From positions 7,363,688 to 7,427,687 of the forward strand of contig OZ036005.1 in assembly GCA_964035015.1 (NCBI GenBank): a stretch of DNA of 64,000 bases. The letters run 5' to 3'. The translations under genes were made by a program, and so were the position numbers. The notes beneath the pieces were generated by a model. That model ran no database searches. It was not told the DNA's origin and was given only the letters and a program-made list of their open reading frames with translations. This document shows positions 38,391 through 50,180 of the stretch, one piece after another (position 1 is the first letter of the stretch; every line of letters starts with the position of its first letter). Source of the DNA: Corallium rubrum (Eukaryota; Cnidaria; Anthozoa; Scleralcyonacea; Coralliidae).

Positions 38391-41300
38391 CATCGATATT
38401 GAATCAACCCCGTGAAGTTAGCTGCCAATTCGCCAGCTGCCAATTCACTGCCAATTAAGATAGCTGTCAATTCAGTTTCGCGATGACGCTTCCAGAGGGG
38501 AGCGCCCGAGCAGCAGTCGGCTTCGCAGAATAATCGGTTTTGCCTGTCTTTTAACTTGTTCAATCCAACTTTAACAAAGACTAATCATTCACACTCGATA
38601 ATTTAAGACATTTACGTTCATATAAACAATACTTCTTCAAGTAAACTTATGTTTTAAGATTGCTATACTTTAATATATTTTCCTCCGACTTAATAACAAA
38701 CAATAAGTCTGACGGCCGCGCAGTATTTTGACGCTACAATGTTTTCTGATCGGTAGATGGGAAATCCGAAAACAGTGTTTGATTCCCCGTAAAATTCTCC
38801 ATCGACCAATATGAAAATGCCCTTTTCAATTTTAAATTGGTTAATTGGACTCAAGTCCTAACAGAATTTTTCTGTTTACGCGCGTTAAAGTGCATGACGT
38901 ATCTAAATATAGTGCTACACAGTCTTTTCACGCTACAAAATTTTCTGATCGGTAGATGGGAAATCCGAAAACAGCGTTGGATTCCCCGTAAAATTCTGCA
39001 TCGATCAGTATGAAGCTCACTTTTACAATTTTAAATTGATTGATTTGACTCAAGTCCAAAGACAATTTTTCTGTTTACGCGCGTTAAAGTGCATGACATA
39101 CCTAAATATAGTGCTACACAGTCTTTTCAAGCTACAAAATTTTCTGATCTGATAGGTAGATGGGAAATCCGAAAACAGCGTTGGATTCCCCGTGAAATTC
39201 TGCATCGATCAGTATGAAGCTCACCTTTACAATTTTAAATTGATTGATTTGACTCAAGTCCTAACACAATTTTTTTGTTTACGCGCGATAAAGTGCATGA
39301 CGTATCTAAATATAGTGCTACACAGTCTTTTCACGCTACAAAATTTTCTGATGGGTAGATGGGAAATCCGAAAACAGCGGTGGATTCCCTGTAAAATTCT
39401 GCATCGAGTAGTATGAAAATGCCCTTTTCAATTTTAAATTGTTTTTGCGCGCGTTAAAGTGCATGACGTATCTAAATATAGTGCTACACAGTCTTTTCAC
39501 GCTACAAAATTTTCTGATCGGTAGATGGGAAATCCCGAAAACAGCGTCGGATTCCCCGTAAAATTTTGCGTCTGCCAATATGAAGATCCCCTTTACAATT
39601 TTAAATTGCTTAATTTGACTCAAGCCCAAATACAATTTTTCTGTTTACGCGCGTTAAAGTGCATGACGTATCTAAATATAGTGCTACAGTCTTTTCACGC
39701 TACAAAATTTTCTGATCGGTAGATGGGAAATCCGAAAACAGCGTTGGGTTCCCCGTAAAATTCTCCATCGAGTAGTATGAAAATCCCCTATTCAATTTTA
39801 AATTGGTTAATTTGACTCAAGTCCTAACACAATTTTTCTCTTTACGCGAGTTAAAGTGCATGACTTATCTAAATATAGTGCTACACAGTCTTTTCACGCT
39901 ACAAAATTTTCTGATCGGTAGATGGGAAATCCGAAAACAGTGGTGGATTCCCCGTAAAATTTTGCATCGAGCTGTTTTCGGATTTCCCATCTATCGATCA
40001 GAAAATTTTGTAGCGTGAAAAGACTGTGTAGCACTATATTTAGATACGTCATGCACTTTAACGCGCGTAATTTAGGGTTTAATGGAGTCCAATTAATCAA
40101 TTTAAAATTGTAAAGGGGATTTTTATACTGGTCGATGAAGAATTTTACGGGAATGCAACGCTGTTTTCGGATTTCCCATCTACCTATCAGAAAATTTTGT
40201 AGGGTGAAAAGACTGTGTAGCACTATATTTAGATACGTCATGCACTTTAACGCGCGTAAACAGAAAAATTGTGTTAGGACTTGAGTCAAATTAACCAATT
40301 TAAAATTGAAAAGGCCATTTTCATACTGGTCGATGCAGAATATTACGAGGAATCCAACACTGATTTCGGATTTCCCATCTACCGATCAGAAAATTTTGTA
40401 GCGTGAAAAGACTGTGTAGCACTATATTTAGATACGCCATGCACTTTAACGCGCGCAAACAGAAAAATTGTCTTTGGACTTGGGTCAAATCAATCAATTC
40501 AAAATTGAAAAGAGCATTTTTAAACTGGTCGATGCAGAATGTTACGGGGAATGCAACCCTGTTTTCGGATTTCCCATCTACCGATCAGAAAATTTTGTAG
40601 CGTGAAAAGACTGTGTAGCACTATATTTAGATACGTCATGCACTTTAACGCGCGTAAACAGAAAAATCCAATTAACCAATTTAAAATTGAAAAGGGCATT
40701 TTCATACTGGTCGATGCAGAATTTTACGGGAATGCAACGCTGTTTTCGGATTTCCCATCTACCGATCAGAAAATTTTGTAGGGTGAAAAGACTGTGTAGC
40801 ACTATATTTAGATACGTCATGCACTTTAACGCGCGTAAACAGAAAAATCCAATTAACCAATTTAAAATTGAAAAGGGCATTTTCATACTGGTCGATGCAG
40901 AATTTTACGGGAATGCAACGCTGTTTTCGGATTTCCCATCTACCGATCAGAAAATTTTGTAGGGTGAAAAGACTGTGTAGCACTATATTTAGATACGTCA
41001 TGCACTTTAACGCGCGTAAACAGAAAAATTGTCTTTGGACTTGAGTCCAATTGACCAATTTAAAATTGAAAAGGGAATTTTCATACTGGTCGATGCAGAA
41101 TTTTACGAGGAATCCAACACTGTTTTCGGATTTCCCATGTACCGCTCAGAAAATTTTGTAGCGTGAAAAGACTGTGTAGCACTATATTCAGATACGTCAT
41201 GCACTTTAACGCGCGTAAACAGAAAAACTGTGTTAGGACTTTAGTCAAATTAACTAATTTAAAATTGAAAAGGGGATTTTCATACTGGTCGATGCAGAAT

Positions 41301-41903
41301 TTTACGGGAATGCAACGCTGTTTTCGGATTTCCCATCTACCGATCAGAAAATTTTGTAGGGTGAAAAGACTGTGTAGCACTATATTCAGATACGTCATGC
41401 ACTTTAACGCGCGTAAACAGAAAAATTGTGTTAGGACTTGAGTCAAATTAACCAATTTAAAATTGAAAAGGGCATTTTTATACTGGTCGATGCAGAATTT
41501 TACGGGAATGCAACGCTGTTTTCGGATTTCCCATCTAACGATCAGAAAACATTGTAGCGTCAAAATACTGCGCGGCCGTCAGACTAATTTTCTGTTATTA
41601 AGTCGGAGGAAAATATATTAAAGTCTAGCAATCTTAAAGCATAAGTTTACTTGAAGAAGTATTGTTTATATGAACGTAAATGTCTTAAATTATCGAGTGT
41701 GAATGATTATTTTTTGTTAAAGTTGGATTGAACAAGTTAAAAGACCGGCAAAACCGATTATTCTGCGAAGCCGACTGCTGCTCTGGCGCTCCCCCCTGGG
41801 AGCGTCATCGCCAAACTGAATTGGCAGCTATCTTAATTGGCAATGAATTGGCAGCTGGCGAATTGGCAGCTAACTTCACGGGGTTTATTGATCCATATTG
41901 ATG
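38391..41903. mobile_element. Foldback-type transposable element (3.5 kb, repeat-built arms)
   Basis: The outer ~350 bp at 38391-38740 are complementary to 41540-41903. Inside, about 7 direct copies of a 180-200-bp subrepeat (landmark GGGAAATCCGAAAACAG at 38758, 38957, 39158, 39361, 39527, 39725 and 39927) are followed by about 9 inverted copies. The symmetry centre is at about 39970. Long inverted repeats made of tandem subrepeats are the definition of foldback (FB) elements. No transposase is present; all ORFs (for example the repeated FFCLRALKCMTYLNIVLHS) are translations of the subrepeat. Confidence 0.88.
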
Positions 41904-44484
41904 AACTACTGTACCTATAAGCTTACCTTAGAGCGACATATGGCTTATTCTGGCTTGTCCGCCTTCATGTGTTGGGTCTTCTTTCCATCCTTGTATAAGG
42001 ATTTTACACTAAACTTCGCATGAAGCTTCCGATCCGAGAGGATAGCACAAGCTTGGATTTTTGAAGACAAATCGCAATAGATTTGTCACAATAACTCATC
42101 GTTATTACTCTTCAGAGCGCTCTGCACACGTTCTGAGACGTGTGTCGAAGCCATTTAATTTCTAGCCAATCAAAATCTAGCCTGCATTAAAAACATTTAC
42201 TTCCGACGTAATTGCATTTACTTCCGACGTAATTCCATTGGCTTTGACCAATCAGCGCTCATGATTCCGACGTATTTCGGCCATTTTGACGTGGATAAAC
42301 GTGCCGGTCGGTGACCACTTCCCGCCATAGTTACCTCTTATACGGTTCTAATACCAAGCTAAGCCTGCTTTGCAGGCTACGGGCCGATAGCGGCGTCTGA
42401 CGAGGGCTCTAGAAATTATGAAATTATTCTCCAGCAAAGAATAAACCGTACCTTGCCAAATACGTTAAAAATTGGAAAATCAGAAGAAACCCTTAAATTT
42501 TCACATCTCAGATTTTTTTACCTTAGTCGCTTGACGTGTTTGACGTATATTAAATCCACCCCTGGCCGCGGACTCGTTGTCTTATTTAAAGAAGTTTTTA
42601 AGTAAGACATGATTTTAGTTGACTTGTTGTTTCGTACATTTCATTCTGTTTCTTCTTGGACATTGGAAAGGACGAGTAATTTAAAAAGTAGAGGTAAAAC
42701 TGTACCATTAGAAATTTATATACTCACATCGCATGTCCAATGCCGAACACGTGAAATACTTATAATTATATGTGAGTGTAACATGAGCCCCGTTGCGCTT
42801 CAGCGGTGTTGCTATTTTTAGCCTGGTGCAAGTCTGTTTTTAGCCGCATGTCTCCATTTAGCCATGTTTGCTTTGTTCAAACCGCTGGTCAGCGCGTCAT
42901 AGCTACAGATAATTTGTGATATTTTGTAGGTGGCAAGATATCAAGAATTATCTGTAGGTTGTTAGCCAATCACAATCGAGATTGTATCAGTATTGTATAA
43001 TAATAGAAGATGGCCGCAGTAGCGTCGAGAGGGGGGGAGGGGGGGGATAAGCGGGGTAATTAACTTTTTATAACATTTTAGTGCAAGAAATTTATTATTA
43101 AATTTAGCATCAAAACAGTTAAACTACAGAGACTTCATCTGTTTTGTCCTTTTAATATGTTTATAAAGGCGGTATGAGTATGACCACTGTAAATATTTTA
43201 GTTTGACTGACGCTTCTGGTGTACGAATACTCTTGGAATACTCGATATAATGATGGTATTAAAACATTGATTTCGGTACGGGGCCCGGCTCCAGCGTTTG
43301 ACCCAGGGCCCATCCCGGCTCTCGACGGCCCTGGATGGCCTCCCGTGTTTATATAGTCTGATGCAAACACGAGAGTGATTTGAGAGAATTTGAAAGTTTA
43401 TGTGAATCCGAGCCGTAAAGGCGGTTTTCCACTAGGCGAAAAATGTCGCGCGAAGCGACATTTTCTTTTGTCTCGCAAGCTCTCGAGTGGAACTAATTAG
43501 CCAAGACAAAAGAAAAATGTCGAGTCGGTCGACAAATGTCGCCTAGTGGAAAACCGCCTTAAGTGAGTTTCGATTTCTTCCAAACTCACTCGAGTGTTTG
43601 CATCACGATATACAAACAATATTTATTTTATGAGTAAGACTAAGAAATGTGCCATGACGTCACAACCATGTTTGCATAGCCTGATATAAAATGATAACTA
43701 ACCAATCACAGCGTGCGTAAGACGCAATCTATTTTATATACAATTAACACTTCGTTCACCATACTTACCCATGTGGAAGGTTAGGTGCAAACCGTTTACC
43801 GAGGATCGAGGGGCCTTGGACTCAAGTTAAGATCCATCCAGTTGGTATCTTGAACTGACTGCCCTTCCGAGGGTGGTTTGCACCTATCACATCAATTACA
43901 GAAATTGGTGGGGAAAAGAGAGAAACCTATTTACCATTTACAGCTCGAGTTAAGGGTGGGACGGTGGGACGTAATTTTACACGGTCCATGCCAAGAAGCG
44001 TGCAACTGCTACGGAAGCTAGTGCGATAATGTTGACTGTTGTGTTATTGAATGCTCTACGTCCAATCCCTAGCCAATGAGCTTGTGCTAATAAAGTACCA
44101 CACTTGGTTACCTACTTGTTAACCTTGGTTATTGCATAACCTCACTAATATATTTCTGTATCTGTATCTGTGGCTGTGAAACTAATACTATTATCACACG
44201 CAAACAATTTTATTTTGTCAATCCTTATTCTCTCTTACAAATAACATGGTCTCGAATCATATTTCAATTTTTTGCATAATTTTTATTTACACGAAAATTT
44301 ATACAATTTTTTAGTTAATCATATGCAATCATAATATAGTTATATGTAATGTCTTCGTAGATCAAGATAATTATCTGATAGAATTGACCCCGTCCCGTGA
44401 TACATCAGTTGTATTTGCATATAGTTATATGCAATCTCCTGAGTACTTGTTAATACTGTTCTTTTTCCTATTTACGAACCGCGC
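41904..44484. other. Gene-free region with small palindromes
   Basis: No supported gene. Present are a short inverted pair around GATAATTTGTGATATTTTGT (42905-42960), G-runs at 43030-43048, a MITE at 43418-43560 and a TGTTTGCAT...TGATGCAAACA motif family around 43345-43380, 43595-43615 and 43668-43685. ORFs are short and without domains. Confidence 0.5.
43418..43560. mobile_element. 143-bp MITE with near-perfect inverted ends
   Basis: The ends AAGGCGGTTTTCCACTAGGC and exact complement enclose a shorter inner palindrome (AATGTCGCGCGAAGCGACATT). No coding capacity. Target duplication is unclear; TA or TAA are possible. Confidence 0.8.
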
Positions 44485-44690
44485 CTATGTCGAGAGAATT
44501 ATCTGATAAAATTGACCACTTGATACACTAGTTCCATTTGAGGATCCAGTACTTGCACTACTAAACGTTACGGTGACTTCATTGACCTCCACTGAAGGCC
44601 TTCCTTTGGACATGGTTACACTGTCTGAGTTAGGTCCTTTAATAGTTGCAGTCATTGTTGTAACCTTGTTCGCATCAACTGCATGGTCGC
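44485..44690 (-). pseudogene. C-terminal PHR-domain fragment related to the BTB gene
   Basis: The minus-strand frame VDANKVTTMTATIKGP, then RPSVEVNEVTVTF and GQFYQIILST aligns with the last ~70 residues of the BTB-BACK-PHR protein at 47296-48588. Everything upstream of the Val-Asp-Ala is unrelated. It is a partial duplication or a lone exon whose upstream parts are lost; no splice acceptor is convincing. Confidence 0.7.
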
Positions 44691-44919
44691 ACGAATACGC
44701 GGGCGTCAAAACAACAAATCATGAATTAAGTGCAAATATAATTTAAAATCACTTCGGAAAACGACCAGATCTACAGTATTCGGCTATCACTCGGTAAGTT
44801 GTTGTGCCACCCTACATTTTCATTGGCTCCGAAGGCATCATCCGCTAACATTCAGTAGATTGTCGTTTAACCCTGCATTCTCATTGGCTCCGAAGTTATT
44901 CTATTGTTAACTTACCTGT

Positions 44920-45060
44920 ACCTTACCTTACCTTACCTTACCTTACCTTACCTTACCTTACCTTACCTTACCTTACCTTACCTTACCTTACCTTACCTTA
45001 CCTTACCTTACCTTACCTTACCTTACCTTACCTTACCTTACCTTACCTTAACTTAACTTA
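44920..45060. repeat. (CCTTA)n pentamer array
   Basis: About 26 units of CCTTA, ending in two ACTTA units. It resembles but is not a telomere repeat (the arthropod one is CCTAA on this strand). It lies at the edge of an R1 copy. Confidence 0.95.
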
Positions 45061-45062
45061 AA

Positions 45063-45570
45063 ACACAACAAGGAGAAGCACACATGCAAGATTTGACTTG
45101 AACACTCAATCGAGTTCATGTAAACAGGGCCTCGGAGAAAATCATTTGTTCTTTTCAGGGAATATATTCAATAGCCCCCTGATAATAATGGCAAAATACA
45201 TTAATATTCCCCTCAATACTTCTTTTCTGTTGTGACTCCTGTCAACCTCGTCATGTGAAAATTAAGTACATTATTTTGAAGCCCCTCGGAGATATGTGTT
45301 TATACACCTCGGGCTTCGCCCTTGTATCACATATCCCCTCGTGGCCTCAAAATAACCTATACTTTAACATCGTAATCTCTTGTGCTTAGTTTATGAATAG
45401 TATATTGCCAAGAAAAATTAACGGTCAACACAAAATTGGAAAAGCATGAAATTTAAACATAATTTAATACAACAAATGACTAACATTTTGTCGAGATATC
45501 ATCAGAATGATAATAACAAGAATTAATATTTTACAGTAAAGACAGCGCTAAAAAACATTCATTATAAGTA
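45063..45570. repeat. R1 repeat, diverged copy 3, left part
   Basis: This matches 3560-3870 in pieces (for example the segment from TAACATCGTAATCTCTTGTG at 45366). It continues at 46933-47055 after about 1.36 kb of inserted sequence that includes a minisatellite. Its right end lacks the hAT element and so serves as an empty-site reference. Confidence 0.75.
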
Positions 45571-45734
45571 GAACAAGACGCCCGCTAGGCGTGAACTCGG
45601 GCTACTGTGGGCTGGTGCCTTGCAAAATAATATAACAGCAGCAGTGCCATTTGGAGTTACAGTAATGGTTGAATTTGATGCAACTTTCAGTCAATTGACT
45701 GTAGTAGTGGAATATTCATCGTAGAGAAAATCAT

Positions 45735-46255
45735 GGTGGGTATACTGGTGTACCAAAACATTGATTTGGCAGCCATACTGGTTTGCCAAAACATTGAAAT
45801 GGTGGCCATTACTGGTGTACCAAAACATTGAAATAGTGGCCATACTGGTGTACCAAAACAATGAAATAGTGGACAATCAGCCATACTGGTGTACCAAAAC
45901 AATGAAATAGTGGTAATACTGGTGTACCAAAACAATGAAATAGTGGCCAATCAGCCATATTGGTGTACAAAAATAATGAAATAGTGTGGCCATACTGGTG
46001 TACCAAAACAATGAAAATATGAAATAATGGTCGTTTTGGTGTACCAAAACAATGAAATGGTGGCCATACTGGTAAACTAAAACAATGAAATAGTGGCCAT
46101 GTTGGTGTACAAAACAATGAAATGGTGGCCATACTGCTGTACCAAAACAATGAAATGGTGGCCATACTGGTGTACCAAAACAATGAAATGGCAGCCATAC
46201 TGGTATTACCTAAACATTGAAATGGTGGCCATATTGGTGTACCCGAACAATAACT
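45735..46255. repeat. ~33-bp minisatellite
   Basis: About 14 imperfect units containing CCATACTGGTGTACCAAAAC and AATGAAATAGTGG, with some longer units through a GGACAATCAG insertion. The ORFs with repeated HCFGTPVWP peptides are read-through. Confidence 0.92.
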
Positions 46256-47295
46256 TGATGAAAGTGTTGAATAGAATCGACTTTTATTTGCAAGACATCA
46301 GTACAATAAATCAATAATAAACAATACAAGCAAAAATGAAGCAAAACAGTTTAAACCTCAATACATTTACCTACAGATACAGCATTCACAGACACAAGTC
46401 AGCTAGTTCGGCTAAATGTCAACCTTGAATCGATGAAGATGTAAAACATAGCATGTTTACCTTTCACTTGCAAGTTGGCTTTACCAACTATCTTTGTTCT
46501 TTGATTTACAGCACTTGAGCAACATTTTTCAGTAGAATTTAATAACACATTTATAAAATTGATCGAGAACACATTGATCGAGAGTCGATCGAGTACTACA
46601 CATTTTCAGCGTACGGTTATCGAGATCGCCGACCAACCCAGGTCTGCTAAAGTCTATTGTAAGCATTGTGAGCGTGTTTATCATTAAAACACAAATTCAT
46701 TTCGAACAACACAACCAAAGGCCGTCAGGAAAAGAAAAAACTCGCGACTCATGCATGAATTGAAAATCAGCCATGATGAAATCATTTGAGTGTGATTTGA
46801 GCACGCTTCAGGGTCGCAAAGGCTTTTGGGAAATGTTGCGCAAGAATTGTAATTTGTCGACACAAAAAAAAAATTAAAAAAAATAAAAATAACAGAGCCG
46901 AACTTAGACTTGGCTACCAGTAGCCCGAGTAATTATTGTGATTATTATTAACAATCTTTATACTTTAAAACTTGTTCAGTAAGAAGTAAATATATTTACA
47001 TCTAGTTTTATACACTGCGATAAACCAACGACCTGTTCCTAAAATTAACAACTACAAGATAATTAAGCAAAACTTTAAAAAAAAAATTCTTATAAGCACA
47101 GAAAAGAAGAAAATAAAAACATTTATTTGGAACATTAATATTGTTTTCGTTATTTATTTTATTTATGAATTTATTTGGTTTGAAAAATGTGTTCTTTGCT
47201 CAATTCATGCTGCTGAAATGTTACATAATTACTGTTTTTCTTCTCATGTTATGTTTTGTCTTATTCTGATTCTGTCTACCACCACCAGTAGAGTA
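46256..47295. other. Gene-free region 3' of the BTB gene
   Basis: AT-rich sequence without a supported ORF. It includes the right part of R1 copy 3 (46933-47055). The last ~240 bp (47055-47295) are the probable 3' UTR of the minus-strand gene; AATAAA occurs on the minus strand at several AT-rich places, so no single poly(A) site can be chosen. Confidence 0.5.
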
Positions 47296-48588
47296 CTAAA
47301 CTGAGAGGATTATTTGAGGAAATTGACCCTTTGTTGCATTTGTTTCATTTGATATTCCTAACCCAGTCACAGTTTTGAATGTTACAGTAACTCCATCCAC
47401 CTCAACTGATGATTTTCCGTTGGAACGACAGTATACACTTGGTCCCTTTATAATTGTAGCCATTGTTATAACCTTGTTAGCATCAACTGAAATTGGTTTT
47501 GATAACATGACATCAAATCCACTCATCCCTTCGTTGCGTTCTGAGGTATAAGTGCCACTTACTTTTGCACCATTGACTTCCAGTGTGACTTCATAATTAC
47601 TGGCAATGGCACCAAACAAACGAACACCATGAAATGTAACAGGTTTGTTGACACTGAATGAAAGACAGTGGGGAGAACCTTGGTAACTGAATAGATATCC
47701 CAGACATGATGCTAAGGAAAACCTGTTACATCGAATTTTCTTTAATGTTTTCGGCTGTCTGTAGGAAAGTTCCCAGTTTGAGCTTGATGCATCAGATGTT
47801 AATCCATTAAATTTATGGAAAATCGGAACAATTTCTTCAGCGGTGAGCATGCCAGATGAAGAAACATATTGTGCAAATTCCTTTTCAGACATTGAAAGGA
47901 ATCGTATTTGATATACAGCATCACCAAGAACTGATCTTTTATTTTCACCAGTTGTCTCTAAACCATTTTTCTTACAGCGCAAATCGCTCCATTTTAACAC
48001 AGCTTGAAACAACTCAATTTCTTTAATAATCAGTGTCTCTCGCTTTAATAAATTAATTAAAGTTTCTTGACTGATCTCGTTGAATGCGTCTGATGTTACA
48101 GCTTTACTTGTTTCCAAATCTATCATCTGCCAGCATTTCTTTTCCATTTCTTTCTCGTCAAACTGGATGGCTTGTTCAAGAACTGTAAGCACGTTTTCTG
48201 GTTTCATATTGCTTTGAATAACTGCGACACATTTCTTTGTGAGAGAGGGAATTATGTATTTCTTGGCGAGATACATCACCTTGAGAGAGTTGTCTGGGGT
48301 CAGTGTACACTGGTCTGTGTACAAGAACCGTAGGAACTCTTCAAAGCTTTCTTCTTCTGTGTCAGGAAGATGAATAACTGGATTTTTCTCAGCTAAATCT
48401 CCATAAAACATGGCGTAAAACACAGCACTACTTGTGGCCAGCACATACTTACGTGCGTAGAATTTCTTGTCGGATTCTCCACAAGTAAACGCGGCGTCGC
48501 TCATGAAGGGATTATTAAACATATAACAATTTCTTTCCAGCACTGTCTTCTTAGTTGACTGCCAATCTTGATCGCTTTGTGAAGCCAT
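47296..48588 (-). CDS. BTB-BACK-PHR protein, BTBD6-like, intact single exon
   Basis: A 430-aa frame runs from ATG at 48588 to TGA/TAA at 47296 without interruption. A BTB/POZ domain (about residues 20-122, FYARKYVLATSSAVFYAMFYG and FLRFLYTDQ) is followed by BACK (about 128-235) and a PHR domain (about 285-430, FSYQGSPHCLSFSVNKPVTF). This is the architecture of BTBD1/2/3/6, substrate adaptors that join Cullin-3 ubiquitin ligases and act in the cytoplasm. The length is close to shorter family members, and residues 1-15 precede the usual start of homology. No intron is visible, which may mean retrocopy origin or true intron loss. A repeat element lies 85 bp upstream. A fragment of its C-terminus is duplicated at 44485. 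Confidence 0.92.
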   Translation of the reverse strand: MASQSDQDWQSTKKTVLERNCYMFNNPFMSDAAFTCGESDKKFYARKYVLATSSAVFYAMFYGDLAEKNPVIHLPDTEEESFEEFLRFLYTDQCTLTPDNSLKVMYLAKKYIIPSLTKKCVAVIQSNMKPENVLTVLEQAIQFDEKEMEKKCWQMIDLETSKAVTSDAFNEISQETLINLLKRETLIIKEIELFQAVLKWSDLRCKKNGLETTGENKRSVLGDAVYQIRFLSMSEKEFAQYVSSSGMLTAEEIVPIFHKFNGLTSDASSSNWELSYRQPKTLKKIRCNRFSLASCLGYLFSYQGSPHCLSFSVNKPVTFHGVRLFGAIASNYEVTLEVNGAKVSGTYTSERNEGMSGFDVMLSKPISVDANKVITMATIIKGPSVYCRSNGKSSVEVDGVTVTFKTVTGLGISNETNATKGQFPQIILSV

Positions 48589-48672
48589 GAAGAAAAAGGA
48601 CAGGAGAAAGGTTCACGAAATACGATTTAGTACTTGAATACCGCCATTTGCATGTAGTTGAGCTTGCAGCTT

Positions 48673-49042
48673 TGTTTCATCGTTTGAAACTCTGCGTTCA
48701 TTGGACGTTGTGCCCTTGGAAACACTACGGAGCTTTGACAGGGTTTCAATTAGTGATTAATTTGTTATTCGCGATCGTGGCGAGTAGATATTATAAAAAA
48801 ATGTCTAGCAAACGATTTAGCAAGGCCGGACGGACATATAATGTTGGGAAAGCTCTATCATGACCTAAGGAGAAGCATTATTGATAAGATATCGGAAAAA
48901 GGTAGAGAAAGAGCAACGGCGACGGTTATAACAAATTAATCACTAATTGAAACCCTGTCAAAGCTCCGTAGCAACGTCACGTTGTGCCCTTGGAAACACT
49001 ACGTTGCGGTCCAATGAACGCAGAGTTTCAAACGATGAAACA
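48673..49042. mobile_element. Inverted-repeat element upstream of the BTB gene
   Basis: Arms of about 100 bp (48673-48775 and 48935-49042) are complementary: GTTTCATCGTTTGAAACTCT and CGGAGCTTTGACAGGGTTTC both reappear inverted. A 22-bp core (GTTGTGCCCTTGGAAACACT) is in the same orientation in both arms. The interior reads KRFSKAGRTYNVGKALS and, in another frame, LRRSIIDKISEKGRERA, faintly like the helix-turn-helix start of a Tc1/mariner transposase; that is only a suggestion. Confidence 0.65.
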
Positions 49043-49385
49043 ACATCTTAATTAACGCAAGCTGCAACACTGAACTTGCTGAGTTGCTGAACCAAGGCGG
49101 AAGTGATAACGAAAGTGAAACCGTGACAGTTTAACATTTTTGTCTCAGATTTCCTGAAAACTAGTCAACAGGGTCTTTTCACCGTTTCTATTCAAACACT
49201 GTTACGACATTGTCACGGATAAGCGTTTATAAGTTATCGAGAGAACATCTCAGGCAATTAAATTGGATAAAACTCGCTTTGAATCGCAAGCCCGAAGGTG
49301 TGAGTTCATATCCTGGGTCAAGTCGACCGATTTTTTTCGTCGACTTCCGCAGTGTAAGTTCTTGCCTTTACACGGAGTGGATTCA
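49043..49385. other. Gene-free spacer
   Basis: No supported gene. The ORF 49210-49482 runs into R1 and has no domain. Confidence 0.5.
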
Positions 49386-50137
49386 CAATCGCATAGGATG
49401 TCAAAAACACCAGTTCAGTCAACCCAACACATGTTTTCATGAAGAATCCGATCTGTTTGCAACACTATTTTTTGGAACTTAATTATCTGTGCTTTCCTCG
49501 ATGTCCGCCATGTCGCACGACACGCACCAATTTCACGCGTGCGCATCAAGACATTTTTAAGTGAAACGTGTTTACATGAATAAGGTTGAAAACATTAAAG
49601 CTAATTCTTGTTTGAAATCTTAAGTTAATCCACTCAACTTTGTGGATTGACTTCAGCCATTCGTTTTGATCAGATCGAAAACTTTCAATCTTCTTCATGT
49701 AAACACATGCAGCGAGGAGAAACAACATGAGAGATTTGACTTGAACACTCAATCCACTTCATGTAAACAGAGCCTCCGAGAAAATCGTGAAATCTTCTGA
49801 CTAAATATGTCAACCACTAAATGGTTCACTACTTTTATCACGACCTAAACATCGTAATCTCTTGTGCTTAGTTTAACACAAAATTGGAAAGGCATGAAAT
49901 TTAAACATAACTTAATGCAGCAAACGACTAACGTTTTGTCGAGATATGAAACATCATCAGAATGATAATAAGAATTAATATTTTACAGTAAAGATAGAGA
50001 GAATGAGCATTCATTATAAGTAGAATTATTGTGATTATTATTAACAATCTTTATACTTTAAAACATGTTCAGTAAGAAGTACATATATTTACATAGTTTT
50101 AACAACTGCTATTAACCAGTGACCTGTTTCTAAAATT
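49386..50137. repeat. Dispersed repeat R1, copy 2
   Basis: Near-identical to 3242-3984. At 49386-49395 it runs straight from TGGATTCAC into AATCGCATAGG, so it lacks the copia insertion found in copy 1. Confidence 0.88.
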
Positions 50138-50180
50138 TAGGGATGAACCGATCGCTAAAAAGTGCCAATTAGCCGATTAG

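Noticed and set aside
39192-41563. ORFs of 60-160 aa with FFCLRALKCMTYLNIVLHS as a repeat-protein gene
   Set aside because: They are translations of the foldback subrepeat, appear on both strands and are broken at random.
38391-41903. Regularly spaced repeats as a CRISPR array; likewise 62075-62700
   Set aside because: Whole units are repeated without unique spacers, half are inverted in the first case, and no cas genes exist in this eukaryotic context.
37109-42566. A single large transposon from CAGGGGCGG (37109) to CCACCCCTG (42566)
   Set aside because: The flanks give no target duplication, and the inner sequence is explained by the foldback element and unrelated DNA.
44920-45060. (CCTTA)n, and the TAGGG block at 17496, as telomere repeats
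   Set aside because: CCTTA is not the known TTAGG or TTAGGG unit; both tracts are short, internal and part of the general pentamer family.
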